The notes below the pieces were generated by a model. The model was not told the DNA's origin and did not search any database. It worked only from the letters and a program-made list of their open reading frames with translations. 64,000 nucleotides of DNA from Candidatus Sulfotelmatobacter sp. (lineage in GTDB: Bacteria; Vulcanimicrobiota; Vulcanimicrobiia; Vulcanimicrobiales; Vulcanimicrobiaceae): contig DATJRY010000007.1 of assembly GCA_035504415.1 (NCBI GenBank), positions 186,001-250,000 of the forward strand, written 5' to 3'. Made by a program: the position numbers and the translations under genes. Below, piece by piece: positions 11,401-18,162 of this stretch; positions within the stretch are counted from its first letter, which is position 1, and each line of letters opens with the position of its first letter.

Positions 11401-11645
11401 CCGACGCGCACGGCCGCTACGACTTCCCGTGCGTGCGGCCCGGGATGCACGCGATGCGGCTCGACGAGACGACCCTCCCCGACGGCGTCCTCCCCTACCC
11501 CGACCACAGCATCGACAGCGAGAAGAGCACGCGCCGCCTGGTGCACCGCACCTACGACGACACGATCATCGAGGACGTCGACTTCGCCGTGACCGGAACG
11601 CTGCCGTCGCCCGCGCCGACGGCGCGTCCACAACCGCCGCGATAG
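2403..11645 (+). CDS. Giant secreted DUF11-type repeat protein (3080 aa)
   Basis: The start is the ATG overlapping the upstream stop (TAATG). It is followed by a classic signal peptide (MRATRSLWRTLGAFAATFLA, cleavage after ALASA). The frame stays open upstream only because of high GC. The protein has about seven divergent Ig-like units, then twelve nearly identical 131-residue units (VTK/AKAFSPTSI start, GVTIAATPNAATTC, CTITVxVTGT, TNTIPAGALTDTQ), then three classical DUF11 units (SVVKTSNP, SVVKTIDT, QVTKTASA). It ends in an SdrD-B-like or carboxypeptidase-regulatory-like domain (GRVYLDRTGSGRYEDGDPG) and a Pro-rich tail. Each 131-residue unit carries two Cys, suggesting one disulfide per module. 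No LPXTG or membrane anchor is seen. It is probably an extracellular stalk or adhesin displayed by, or with, the upstream barrel protein; that role is inferred from context. Confidence 0.85.
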   Translation: MRATRSLWRTLGAFAATFLAGTALASAQVQVNKQFNPTSVALGATSVVTVTLQNSSTTSAATITAFSDDIATMNGFGTLLTSPAPTTTCAGGTPTISGTAVVMNDGSIPIAPNSSTPGTCTITFSVQGSEIGNGFNTIPAASVTTSNGSPTSDVTQTLSVQSANVTVAASAALTVLSGNTTTVTYTITNPAAIALSNTSLAISSNATTAYTISGYDAASTCGGTAALPAPNGTTGTTTLSGLTIPASSHCTVVLDVTTSAVETVNFTLAADAISDAQAATNATGVSAQAKFVNGDPNVTKSFNPTSAQPGGTSVVTIKIANVLSNQSLTSAAESDPLPGGMTVASTPTPTSSGCGTPTLGGQGTGTFTMSAGTIAASATCTVTFTVDIPAAETAGSYTNTIPLANFTSSTSLGGTVSGAAANATATLTVTAAGGNVTAAKAASPTSAGINTPVKITLTYTSQGNGVFSGGSVTDTFPTTPVVMEGYDPSATYNPTFSAGCTGATTPAVGGGWATGATSITVTGMSIPGNGTCVVTFYVYFPNVTGPSRVDANTAGAATFTGADGTVTTGTPSANVTELPTFTVSNYVASASGLTNQPLAVSATVNVPAGYSDTDASVTIPLTTGKVQLASTSNITFTGCPSGTAVSSFGTNDESFTVTLGTTISQNCTINYTVIDEGSLTGTFTPGNPTYTGTVTGGTAVASTGQNNVTFTAPSPIIVTKSFSPNQIQAGGTSTAAIGLVVPQAGSLATTEAEGVAFTDNLPTNMNFSATPNVTFTNCQQTGQPAPSYVITGSSIAFSNISLITVGTTETTCTVNFNVTSNVVGAPLNQIPAGAVTSTAGAGATNTTVAKASLTVSAGLGIAKTFTSSTLQLGGTDYVRFLITNTATTSNLSGGSLVDNMPASLVLASTTEGPSQAGDPALCGGTISGAVGSSSFTLNGLAVAGEVGSVAGQCVAYVQVTTSASAVPGTVSNTIASGGVNIGGYSNQNSGSGSVTLTPPPSPTLTKAFSPTAIAPGATSTLTITIANTASGAVALSGMALTDTLPAGVTIAAAPNAATTCGAGSVTAVGGGGTVALAAGSVAAAGTCTITVSVTSSTSGSYTNTIPVGALTATQGATNASAASATLAVAPPVTLSKAFSPTSIAAGATSTLTVTVANTAAGAVALSAMALTDALPSGVTIAATPNAATTCGTGTATALAGGSTLTLSSAALAAASSCTITVDVTGTVASTYTNTIPAGSVTDTQSVTNGSSATANLTITPASLTIGKAFAPASIVSGGTSTLTITLPNTASGAVALSGMTLTDTLPAGVTIAATPNAATSCGAGTVTAVAGGGSVALSGGSVAAGATCTVTVSVTGTTASTYTNTIPAASLADTQSVSNGNAASANLTVTPAALSIAKAFAPASIASGGTSTLTITIPNTAAGAVALSGMALTDTLPTGVTIASAPNAATTCGAGTVTAVAGSGSVALSGGAVAANASCTISVSVTGTVANTYTNTIAAASLTDTQSVSNGNAATANLTITPAALSIAKAFAPASIASGGISTLTITIPNTASGAVALSGMTLTDALPTGVTVAATPNAATTCGAGTVTAVAGSGSVALSGGSVAASASCTISVSVTGTVANTYTNTISAASLTDTQNVSNGNAASANLTVTPAALAIAKAFSPATITAAGTSTLTITIPNTASGAVALTGMALSDALPAGVTIAATPNAATTCGAGTVTAVAGSGSVALSGGTLAANASCTITVNVTGTLANTYTNTIPAGALTDTQNVSNGSPASANLTIALAPTTLAKAFSPTTMASGGTSTLTITIPNTAAGAVALSALALTDTLPTGVTVAATPNAATTCGSGTVSALAGSGVVTLSAGSVAANASCTITVNVTATLANTYTNTIPAAALTDAQGVGNTTPATATLTVTPAALTVAKAFAPASIASGATSTLTITIPNTAAGAIALNGLALTDALPAGVTIAASPNAATTCPSGTVVATAGGSSVALSGAALAANAGCTVTVKVTGTVANTYTNTIPTGALTDAQSVSNGAPATANLTITPASLTIAKAFAPASITAGATSTLTITIPNTASGAVALSGVTLTDALPNGVTIAATPNAATTCGTGTVTATAGGTSVALNGGTLAAGASCTITVTVTGTVAGTYTNTIPTGALADTQSVSNGAPATASLTVTPAALAIAKAFAPASITAGGTSTLTITIPNTATGAIALSGVTLTDTLPGGVTIAATPNAATTCPSGTVTAPSGGGSVALSGGSLAAGATCTVTVNVTGTVANTYTNTIPAGALGDTQGVANGNLASATLTIVPAGLTVAKAFAPSTIPTGSTSTLTITIPNTAPGAINLSALGLTDPLPTGVTIAPTPNAATTCPSGTVTATAGGGSVALSGASLAANATCTITVGVTGLVVNTYTNTIPSGALGDAQSVTNPAPATATLKILPNNVAVSKAFAPAVIPVGGSATLTITIPNTGTGAIALSALALTDPLPAGVVVAATPHASTTCPSGTVTAAAGASSVVLAGATLAANATCAITVSVSSATAGTYTNTIPTGGLTTAQGVSNANPATAQLQVLAASLSVVKTSNPAGANVGPGQVITYTIAVTNNGSVPETNATLTDTLANATLVTGSVKVNNAVAADGVVTSHLPLGTIAPGATTTVVYNATVSSSASAGTQVTNAVTVGGDVPCTGAACTAASPANIVELPSISVVKTIDTLQHEVVLRGQTVTFTMVVTNSGSAPASNVVLTDPVPGGVTPIAGTVTLNGASIRSASVVGQIVSAPIGTIAVGASATVTFQAKVESNATGTPTNVVEVGSAGLASTIHSNPVVAQIVPSTLQVTKTASASVVRVGDRVDYVIGVSPSQGAGYGETTVVDTLPDYELYAPGTARVNGKSLEPTVRGRTLTWKLPSLTATVTIAYATVIQNGAPQNQTLTNEVEVSAAAPGGAPPGRGHASAQVQTIGSTLGSCYPITGRVYLDRTGSGRYEDGDPGLAVVRIFLDDGESVVTDAHGRYDFPCVRPGMHAMRLDETTLPDGVLPYPDHSIDSEKSTRRLVHRTYDDTIIEDVDFAVTGTLPSPAPTARPQPPR
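5404..10119 (+). repeat. Twelve tandem ~393-bp coding repeats
   Basis: Within the giant surface gene, a ~393-bp unit (131 codons) recurs twelve times with little length variation. Units at 6092-10021 keep an exact 393-bp period, so even the antisense frames repeat with it. Conservation is strong at both DNA and protein level (for example CTGACGATCACGAT and ACCAACACGAT recur). This implies recent expansion or gene conversion, and the copy number is likely to vary between strains or to be miscounted by short-read assembly. Confidence 0.9.
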
Positions 11646-11689
11646 TCGGCGCCCGGATTTCTTTTCGTTCAAGCGGGTACGATCGTCTC

Positions 11690-11989
11690 ATGGCAGCGAA
11701 GAAGGCGACTACCCGCAAGAAGACCGGCACGGCGACGGCAAAACGGACGGCGAAGAAGGCCTCCGGCTCGCTCGTGAAAACCGCGAAGAAGGCCGTGACG
11801 GGCGCGAAGAAGGCGGCCGCGGGCGCGAAGAAGGCGCCGACCGCCGTGCGCAAGGCCAGTCACCGCGTTAAGCAGATCAGCGATGCGGTCAGCGCGGGCG
11901 CCGCGGCCGTCGAAGCCGCCGCGGCGACGCTGGAAAAGCCGGCGCGACGGACGGCGGCCCCGAAGCGCAAGACGGCCGCGAAGCGCTGA
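11690..11989 (+). CDS. Lysine/alanine-rich histone-H1-like protein
   Basis: A 99-residue, very basic protein made of AKK, TKK and AAKR-type repeats (MAAKKATTRKKTGTATAKRT at the N-terminus, TAAKR at the C-terminus), like the Lys/Ala-rich tails of bacterial H1-like (HctB/AlgP-type) proteins. A nucleoid- or nucleic-acid-binding role is likely. No globular domain is visible apart from a short amphipathic stretch around VKQISDAVSAG. The start is the ATG at 11690. There is no convincing Shine-Dalgarno sequence, but a TACGAT hexamer lies six bases before the ATG, which would fit a leaderless transcript. It converges on the lipoprotein gene that ends at 11996. Confidence 0.75.
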   Translation: MAAKKATTRKKTGTATAKRTAKKASGSLVKTAKKAVTGAKKAAAGAKKAPTAVRKASHRVKQISDAVSAGAAAVEAAAATLEKPARRTAAPKRKTAAKR

Positions 11990-11995
11990 CCGCCC

Positions 11996-14263
11996 CTACG
12001 GCGGCGGAACGGTGTCCGGCGCCGGCGTGGGATGCGTGCCCAGGATCAGTGCGGCGTCGTCGAGCGCCTTGCGATAGGTGGCCTTTTCGGTCGGATCGTA
12101 CGGCTGCCACTGGGTGACGCCGTTGGCTTCGAGCCACTCCTCGGGGTAGAGCTCGAAGATCTGCATGTTGTTGTCGAGCGCGTAGGCCAGCAGGTTGGTG
12201 ATGTCGATGACGTTGCCGCCCGACGTGTTGTAGGTCGCGGTGATCGGCTGCATCGCGAGCGGCACCTGGCCCGCGTACTTGACGTAGGCCTGGCACCAGT
12301 GCAGCACGATCATCTTGGCGGCCGGATTGCACGGACCCGGTGTCGTGCCGGGCGCGGTGACGTTCTCCGAGCCGAGGCTCTCGTTCGAGAGCCCGATGCC
12401 GTTCGCCGCCGCGACCGCGGCGAAGGCGTTCGACATGGCGTAGATGCCCGGCGCCTCGCCCGGAGCGAGGCCGACGCTCGTCGAGACGCTCGGGAGCGAG
12501 GCCATGATCTGATGCGTCGACGGGGTCGCCGCCATCGCTTGCAAGACGCGCAGCTCGTGCGCTTGCCATACGTCGTAGGTGTAGCCGAGGTTGGCCCAGC
12601 CGGCCTGGCAGGTTCCGCCGTCGTTGTAGCCCGGCGGCGGCAGCGCTTCGGCGCCGCCGGCCGTCGCGAAGCGCATGTAGCCGATGTTGTTCTTGATCGT
12701 CGAGGTGGTGCTGAAGTACGCGATCGCGGCGGCGATGAAGGTGGTCCAATCGCTCTCGTAGGTCGGATCCCAATAGGCGGGCATCGTGACGCCTGCGGTG
12801 CAGGCGAAGGTCGGCACCTCGTTCAGCACCCACGGCGGCGTGACTTGATTGGTCGTGCCGGTTTCCGTCGCTTCGGAGAAGAGTAGGTTGACGGTCAGCC
12901 CGTGCTGCACGAACGGCTGCGCCGCCGCTTCGGCGACGTTGAAGGCGTAGCTGCCCTTGGACGGCTCGAGGTCGGTCCAGAACACGACCAAGCTCGCGCC
13001 GCAGAGCGTCGGATCGACCCCGATCACGTAGTCCGAGAGCAGCGTCGTGTCGCGCGCGTTCGGCGCCCAGGCGTACATGCCGTGCGGCGCGGTCGGATCG
13101 GCGGCCAGCGGATCGGTGCCCACGCAGTTCGGCGCGCCCGTCGCGGCGATCGACGGCGGCGGCGCGGGCTCGATCGGCGCCTTGACCTTGACGGTGACGA
13201 TCTGGGCCGGATCGCCGCCGTCGGTGATCGGGATGCGCGAGCACCCGAGCGGCGTCGCCGGCAGCTGCCCGTCGAACGCGACGGTCGCCGTCGGCCCGGC
13301 AACGGTCTCGGTCGGAGCACCGCTGCCGACGACCATCTTCAGCGGGCCCTCGAAGCTGTCATAGCAGGTCGTGTTCGGAAACGCGAGCGGCGCCATGCGA
13401 AAGCTCGTCGCACCGGCCTCGCTCAGGGTGAAGGTCCCGATCGTTTGGCAGTGGCGCGGGAAGGCGCCGCTCACGCAGCCGAACTGCGTCGTCGTCGTCG
13501 GGCTGACGGTGAACTTGTTGATGGCCGGGATCGCGAGCGTCACGGCGACGGCGGCGCTGTCGCCGGCCGTATCGCTCAGCGTGACGGTGCAGCTCTTCGC
13601 GATCGCGCCGATGCCGAAGGCGGCGATCGCCGCGCTCCCGCCGGCGGCCGGCAGCGTCGCCGGCTCGACCGAGATCCCCTTGGCCGCGGTGGCGCAGGCG
13701 CCGGCGCTGAGGGTCGTCTTGCCGGCGAAGCCGCTCACGGTCAGCGCGACGATCTGATTGAGCTGCGTGATCGTGATCGCTTGCGGCGCGACGGTGCCGG
13801 CGCGCGGGGCGCGCGTGACCGCCAGCGTCGTGCGCGGCTTGCGCGCGGCCGACTGCACGACGACGATGGTCTGATAGCTCGCTCCGACGGTGCCCGTCTC
13901 GCCGTTCGAATCGCTCACGTCGAGCGTGCACGACGCGGGCGGCGTCCCGACGGCGTAGGTGACGAACATCGTCGGCGTTCCGCTCACCGCCGTTTGCGGC
14001 TGCCCGGCGCCGGCGACGTAGATGCCGCCGTCGGCGCCGGCGCACGACGAGTCGGTTGTCGCGGTATAGTCGACGCCGGCCGTATCGTTCTGTACCAGGA
14101 AGGTCGACGTCGGCGTGTCGTTGGTCAGCGCGACCGGATCGGGACTCAGGTCGAGTCCCGACGACGCGTTGCTCGCGACCGGCGGCGCGGTATGCGTCGA
14201 GACGCAGCCGGCCAGCAGAAGAACGGCCAGGACGCCAAGGGCCGGCGCGCGACGTGCGGTCAT
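11996..14263 (-). CDS. Lipoprotein with Ig-like segments and a TIM-barrel glycosidase-like domain
   Basis: 755 residues. Start at the ATG giving a lipoprotein signal (MTARRAPALGVLAVLLLAGC, lipobox LAGC). Residues ~30-375 are beta-rich, Ser/Thr/Ala-rich repeats with paired Cys, resembling bacterial Ig-like domains. Residues ~380-750 look like a (beta/alpha)8 glycoside-hydrolase-type domain: GMYAWAPN, LVVFWTDLEPSKGSYAF, YWDPTYESDW, and a late ELYPEEWLEA segment. The same segments occur in the divergently transcribed lipoprotein at 14390 (FWDPSYIAAW, EVWPEARYEGF), so the two share a paralogous domain. The conserved Glu in the last motif could be catalytic, but substrate and activity are unknown. 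Confidence 0.75.
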   Translation of the reverse strand: MTARRAPALGVLAVLLLAGCVSTHTAPPVASNASSGLDLSPDPVALTNDTPTSTFLVQNDTAGVDYTATTDSSCAGADGGIYVAGAGQPQTAVSGTPTMFVTYAVGTPPASCTLDVSDSNGETGTVGASYQTIVVVQSAARKPRTTLAVTRAPRAGTVAPQAITITQLNQIVALTVSGFAGKTTLSAGACATAAKGISVEPATLPAAGGSAAIAAFGIGAIAKSCTVTLSDTAGDSAAVAVTLAIPAINKFTVSPTTTTQFGCVSGAFPRHCQTIGTFTLSEAGATSFRMAPLAFPNTTCYDSFEGPLKMVVGSGAPTETVAGPTATVAFDGQLPATPLGCSRIPITDGGDPAQIVTVKVKAPIEPAPPPSIAATGAPNCVGTDPLAADPTAPHGMYAWAPNARDTTLLSDYVIGVDPTLCGASLVVFWTDLEPSKGSYAFNVAEAAAQPFVQHGLTVNLLFSEATETGTTNQVTPPWVLNEVPTFACTAGVTMPAYWDPTYESDWTTFIAAAIAYFSTTSTIKNNIGYMRFATAGGAEALPPPGYNDGGTCQAGWANLGYTYDVWQAHELRVLQAMAATPSTHQIMASLPSVSTSVGLAPGEAPGIYAMSNAFAAVAAANGIGLSNESLGSENVTAPGTTPGPCNPAAKMIVLHWCQAYVKYAGQVPLAMQPITATYNTSGGNVIDITNLLAYALDNNMQIFELYPEEWLEANGVTQWQPYDPTEKATYRKALDDAALILGTHPTPAPDTVPPP

Positions 14264-14389
14264 GTTCGGCCGAGTATGGCAGAAAGAACGCGGTGCGCCT
14301 AGTGTGCCGGCGCGCACCATGCGCGACGTTCTCTTCACGATGTGTGGACCGACCAGGCACCGCGATGCGAATGCGGCGAACGGTCGGCC

Positions 14390-15586
14390 ATGAGAGTGCT
14401 CCTCGTCGCCGCGCTCTGCACCGTGGTGGCGGCGTGCGGCGGGACGCCCCCGCCCGCGGGCTCGCAGCGGCCGTCGTCGGTTCCGACGCCGGCACCGGTC
14501 GGCGCATCGCTGCAGAAACAGCCCATCGTCGGCCTGATCGACATGCAAGACATCTCGTGGCACGACGTCGAGGGCGGCGAACCGACGTTCACGACCACCA
14601 ACGTCGAGCAGTTCCCGGGACTCTTCGGCGGAATCGTCATCAACGCGACCTGGGACCAAATGCAGCCGTCGGGCCAAGGCGGCCCGATCGTCACCACCCG
14701 GGTCGACGCCGCGCTGGCGCAGGTGCGCGCGTACAACGCGACCTTTCCGGCGACGCCGCTGGGCGTGAAGCTGCGCATCTACGCCGGCAGCAGCGCGCCG
14801 ACGTGGGCCCAGCTGATCGGCGAGGCGCAGCCGATTCAGATCCAACGCAACGCCGGCGGCTGCTCGTCGGGCAACTGTCCGCTCACCATCGGGAAGTTCT
14901 GGGACCCGAGCTACATCGCCGCGTGGCGCACGTTCCAAGCGCAGGTGGCCGCGATCTACGACGACCATCCGCTGATCCGCCAAATCGCCGTCACCTCGTG
15001 CACCTCGCAGACCGACGAGCCGTTCGTTCCGACGTCGGACGCGACGTCGAAACGGAACATGAAAGCCGCCGGCTACACCGACGCCGCGTACCAGACGTGC
15101 TTGTCCGGCGCGACGACGGACTACGCGGCATGGCGGTCGACGCTGGTCGACTACACCTTCAATACGTTCGTGAGCATGCAAGTGCCGAGCCAAGGGACGA
15201 GTCCCGCCTTCACCCAGACGACCATGCAGGCGTGTGCGACCAACCTGGGCTCCCGCTGCGTCACCGACAACCACGCGTTGAGCGATCCGCTCAACGCGGA
15301 CGACACGATCGTCTACGCGACGATGCCGGGGCTCGGCGTTCCGGTCAACTTCCAGACCCAGGCGCCGCGCGGGTTCGGCTGCCAGTGGACGGCCGTCATC
15401 GCACAAGGGATCGCGGTCGGCGCGAAAGCGATCGAGGTCTGGCCGGAGGCGCGCTACGAAGGCTTCGACGCGCTGACGGTCGCCGACGTCGCGTCGTTGA
15501 CGGCGCAGTTCACGGCGCCGATCGCGGTACCGGCCGTGCCGAACCCGCTGCCGAGCGGCTGCACCGGCTTCGATCCGACGTCGTGA
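14390..15586 (+). CDS. Lipoprotein with TIM-barrel glycosidase-like domain
   Basis: 398 residues. The chosen ATG gives a lipoprotein signal (MRVLLVAALCTVVAAC, lipobox VAAC); the frame is open 16 codons further up without a better start. After a Pro-rich linker the mature protein is essentially one domain, with KQPIVGLIDMQDISWHD, NATWDQMQPSG, GVKLRIYAG, FWDPSYIAAWRTF, IRQIAVTSC and AIEVWPEARYEGF spaced like the strands of a (beta/alpha)8 barrel of glycoside-hydrolase type. It is a shorter relative of the product of the divergent gene at 14263, without the Ig-like N-terminal part. The 126-bp gap between them must hold both promoters. Likely a surface or periplasmic carbohydrate-active protein, but this is not established. 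Confidence 0.75.
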   Translation: MRVLLVAALCTVVAACGGTPPPAGSQRPSSVPTPAPVGASLQKQPIVGLIDMQDISWHDVEGGEPTFTTTNVEQFPGLFGGIVINATWDQMQPSGQGGPIVTTRVDAALAQVRAYNATFPATPLGVKLRIYAGSSAPTWAQLIGEAQPIQIQRNAGGCSSGNCPLTIGKFWDPSYIAAWRTFQAQVAAIYDDHPLIRQIAVTSCTSQTDEPFVPTSDATSKRNMKAAGYTDAAYQTCLSGATTDYAAWRSTLVDYTFNTFVSMQVPSQGTSPAFTQTTMQACATNLGSRCVTDNHALSDPLNADDTIVYATMPGLGVPVNFQTQAPRGFGCQWTAVIAQGIAVGAKAIEVWPEARYEGFDALTVADVASLTAQFTAPIAVPAVPNPLPSGCTGFDPTS

Positions 15587-15592
15587 GCGCGG

Positions 15593-15613
15593 GGCGCCGC
15601 GATCAGCGGCGCC
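15593..15613. terminator. Hairpin between convergent genes
   Basis: A perfect 8-bp inverted repeat (GGCGCCGC, loop GATCA, GCGGCGCC) sits between the lipoprotein gene ending at 15586 and the opposing gene, whose stop codon lies inside it. There is no U-tract. A bidirectional terminator is the simplest reading. Confidence 0.5.
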
Positions 15614-17927
15614 GCAGCACGCTCGCCGGTGGGTTGTTTCCCAACGCCGCGGCGATCGGTCCGGTCGTCGTCGAGCCGTTCACGGTGCCCCCGTAGTTGA
15701 ATACCGCGGTCGCGTCGGCGCCGCCGGCCGTCGCCCCGTTGGCGGCGCCGCTGCCGGCCGCGCCGCCGACGGCCGCGTTATCGGCCGAGCCGCTGCCGGT
15801 GGTCGTGAGCGTGCCTGCGTACACGAAGATCGCGGGTCCGGCCGCGGCGCCGCCGCCGCCCCCGACGACGTCGGTCGTCCGCGCGCCGTCCGCGCCCATG
15901 CCGCCGGTGACGCCGGCGCCGAGCGAGCCGCCGGGCTGGTGCTGCCCGAAGTCCGCCGCGCCACCGCCGCCGGCACCACCCGCCGCCGAGCCGGTCGTCA
16001 GCGACCCGCCCGCGCCGCCGCCGCCGCCGAAGCCGCCGGCCGCGCCGAACTCTCCGTCCGAGCCGCCGCCCCCGCCGCCGCCGAACCCGCCCACGCCGCC
16101 CGCGCCGTTGGGGGCGCTTGCGCCGGGGGCGCCCCCGGCGTAGCCGGCGCCGCCGGGTTCGCCGCAGCTCAGTGCTGCGCACCCGCCGCCGCCGCCGCCG
16201 CCCGTGCCGCCGGCGCCACCCAAACCGCCGGTCGCCGCACTGGTGCCGTTGCCGCCGGTGCCGGTCACGCCGCCGCCGCCGCCGCCGCCACCGTCGCCGA
16301 TCGTGTACGTGCCGGCCTCGCCGCCGTTGCCGCCCAGGCCGCCGCCCCCGCCACCACCACCGCCCGCCTCGGCGCTGCTGATCCCGGCCCCGCCGGTTCC
16401 GCCGATCGCCGTCGAGTTGTTGAAGTAGACGCTGCTCACGGTGACGTTCGCGGTCCGGATGAACAGGCCGGCGCCCGCGCCCAGACCGCCGCCGCCGCCT
16501 TCGGGATAGCCGGCCCCACCCGTGCCGCCTTGCGCCCGCGTGTTTTGGATCTCGAGCGCGTGGAGGAACACGGTGCCGCTGTCGGCCCAGAACGCGCGGT
16601 ACGCGTTCGCTCCGTCGATGACGACATCGCCGTATACGTCTCCGTCGATCGATACGGTGCTGGTGATCGGCGGCAGCGCCGAGCCGAGCGTGATCGTGCA
16701 CGGCGTCCCGCAGTTGAACGCGATCAGCTCGCCGCTCGCGGCGTTCGCGCCGTCGATCGCGGCGCGCAGGGTGCCGGCGCTCCCGTCGTCGGCCGTGCTG
16801 GTCACGACGTAGCCGCTGGCGACCGTGAACGGCTGCGGACCGCTGGTTCCGCCACTGGTCGTGACCATGACGTTCTGCGCGCCGGCCGCGGCGCCGGCCG
16901 CGACCGTGAAATCGACCGTCAGCGAGGTGCTGCTGGTGACGTTCGCGGTGCCGGCGGTGACGCCGCTCCCGCTCAGTTGCACGCTGGTGGCGCCCGCGAT
17001 GAAGCCGACGCCGGTCAGCGTCTCGGTGACCGTTTGCCCGGGGAGATACGCGGGACTGCTCAACGACGTCAAGGTCGGGTTCACGCTCAGGGTCGCCGGC
17101 GACGGTGCGCCGCCCGCGATCGTCCCGCCGCTCACGCCGGCGGAGATCGTCGGCGCGGCGATCGTCGCGCCGTCGTACGAGAGCGTGATGCCGCTGGTCG
17201 GGGCGGTGAGGCTCGTCGTCGAGAGCATGGTATGACCGCTGGTGTCGCTGTCGCTCAAATGAATCGTGAGCGCGTCGCCGTTCGCGTCGGCGTAGTTGCC
17301 CGGACCGACGAGCAGGTTGTCGTCCTTGTCGTAGGCCTCGACCGAGACGCCGACCGTTCCCGGCGTGCCGGCGGTCTCCGCGGTCGGCGAGAGGGCGAGC
17401 ACGACGTGGTCGACGACGCCGTCGAGGATCAGCGGCGTCGGATCGGCGTTGGCCTGACCGGCGATCATGGTGAGCGTCACGTCGGCGCCGGAGAGCGCGT
17501 TGCCGGCCGGCGTGCTCGGCGTCGGCGTGGTTTGCTGGGCGTCATAGGTGACGACTTGGAACACGTCGCTGCCGGCGACGGCCGGCGCGGTGACCGTGCA
17601 CGTGAGCGGTGAGCCGCTGCAGTTCGGATTCGTGGAGGTCAGGTTGCTGGCGACCTCGCGCGGCGAGCCGGTGTAGGCGGTCCCGTTGACGGTGAGCAGC
17701 GTGATGACGATCGACTGCGTCGCCGGCGAGACGTACTTCGGTTTGCGCGCCGACGCGCTGCTCGCGCCGTGATTCGGGACGGTGATCGTGAACCGCGCGC
17801 TGGTCGGCGTGGCCGGGCCGGGCGTCGCGCTGGGCGGGCTCGCCGGCATCGCGGTTCGTCCCGTTCCGCCACCCGAGCAGCTCACCAAAGCAATGACGGC
17901 GACGAGAACAAACAGACGCGCGCGCAT
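15603..17927 (-). CDS. Glycine-rich lipoprotein with IPT/TIG-like domain
   Basis: 774 residues. The chosen ATG has a good ribosome site (GGTGAG) and gives a lipoprotein signal (MRARLFVLVAVIALVSC, lipobox LVSC); an upstream in-frame start 30 codons earlier would bury this signal. Next come Ig-like beta domains, an IPT/TIG-like segment around residues 280-365, and a TLRAAIDGANA motif of the kind that opens secreted beta-helix proteins. Residues ~500-700 consist of GG[AT]GG and GGGGGG runs resembling PE_PGRS or glycine-rich beta-helix repeats. The C-terminus is VLRRR. Probably a surface-exposed structural or adhesive protein. The long G/C runs make the exact length vulnerable to assembly error. 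Confidence 0.7.
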   Translation of the reverse strand: MRARLFVLVAVIALVSCSGGGTGRTAMPASPPSATPGPATPTSARFTITVPNHGASSASARKPKYVSPATQSIVITLLTVNGTAYTGSPREVASNLTSTNPNCSGSPLTCTVTAPAVAGSDVFQVVTYDAQQTTPTPSTPAGNALSGADVTLTMIAGQANADPTPLILDGVVDHVVLALSPTAETAGTPGTVGVSVEAYDKDDNLLVGPGNYADANGDALTIHLSDSDTSGHTMLSTTSLTAPTSGITLSYDGATIAAPTISAGVSGGTIAGGAPSPATLSVNPTLTSLSSPAYLPGQTVTETLTGVGFIAGATSVQLSGSGVTAGTANVTSSTSLTVDFTVAAGAAAGAQNVMVTTSGGTSGPQPFTVASGYVVTSTADDGSAGTLRAAIDGANAASGELIAFNCGTPCTITLGSALPPITSTVSIDGDVYGDVVIDGANAYRAFWADSGTVFLHALEIQNTRAQGGTGGAGYPEGGGGGLGAGAGLFIRTANVTVSSVYFNNSTAIGGTGGAGISSAEAGGGGGGGGGLGGNGGEAGTYTIGDGGGGGGGGVTGTGGNGTSAATGGLGGAGGTGGGGGGGCAALSCGEPGGAGYAGGAPGASAPNGAGGVGGFGGGGGGGSDGEFGAAGGFGGGGGAGGSLTTGSAAGGAGGGGAADFGQHQPGGSLGAGVTGGMGADGARTTDVVGGGGGAAAGPAIFVYAGTLTTTGSGSADNAAVGGAAGSGAANGATAGGADATAVFNYGGTVNGSTTTGPIAAALGNNPPASVLRRR

Positions 17928-18048
17928 GAGCCTCACCCGGATCGAGAAGTGAACGTTGTCGCCCTTTTCCGTGCACGGTGGGCGGGTCGCCTGCACCGGG
18001 AACGCCACTCGCCTCACCGGGTGGACGAGTTCTGAACCATTGCCGGCG

Positions 18049-18065
18049 CCTATCGACCCGATAGG
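18049..18065. promoter_or_regulatory. Palindrome upstream of the acid-sugar operon (candidate operator)
   Basis: A 17-base perfect palindrome, CCTATCG-ACC-CGATAGG, lies in the 235-bp divergent gap between the glycine-rich lipoprotein gene and the first gene of the acid-sugar operon, about 100 bp before the latter's start. Its size and symmetry suit a dimeric repressor. No regulator gene is adjacent, so the partner is unknown. Confidence 0.45.
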
Positions 18066-18162
18066 AAACGTGCTTTACCGCAGCTTTACAGACGAGTTTC
18101 GCTCGTGGTACGCTCGCTGGAACGAGCTAGTTCGCAGTGCCGCACTTTCGGTCGGGGTCAGT

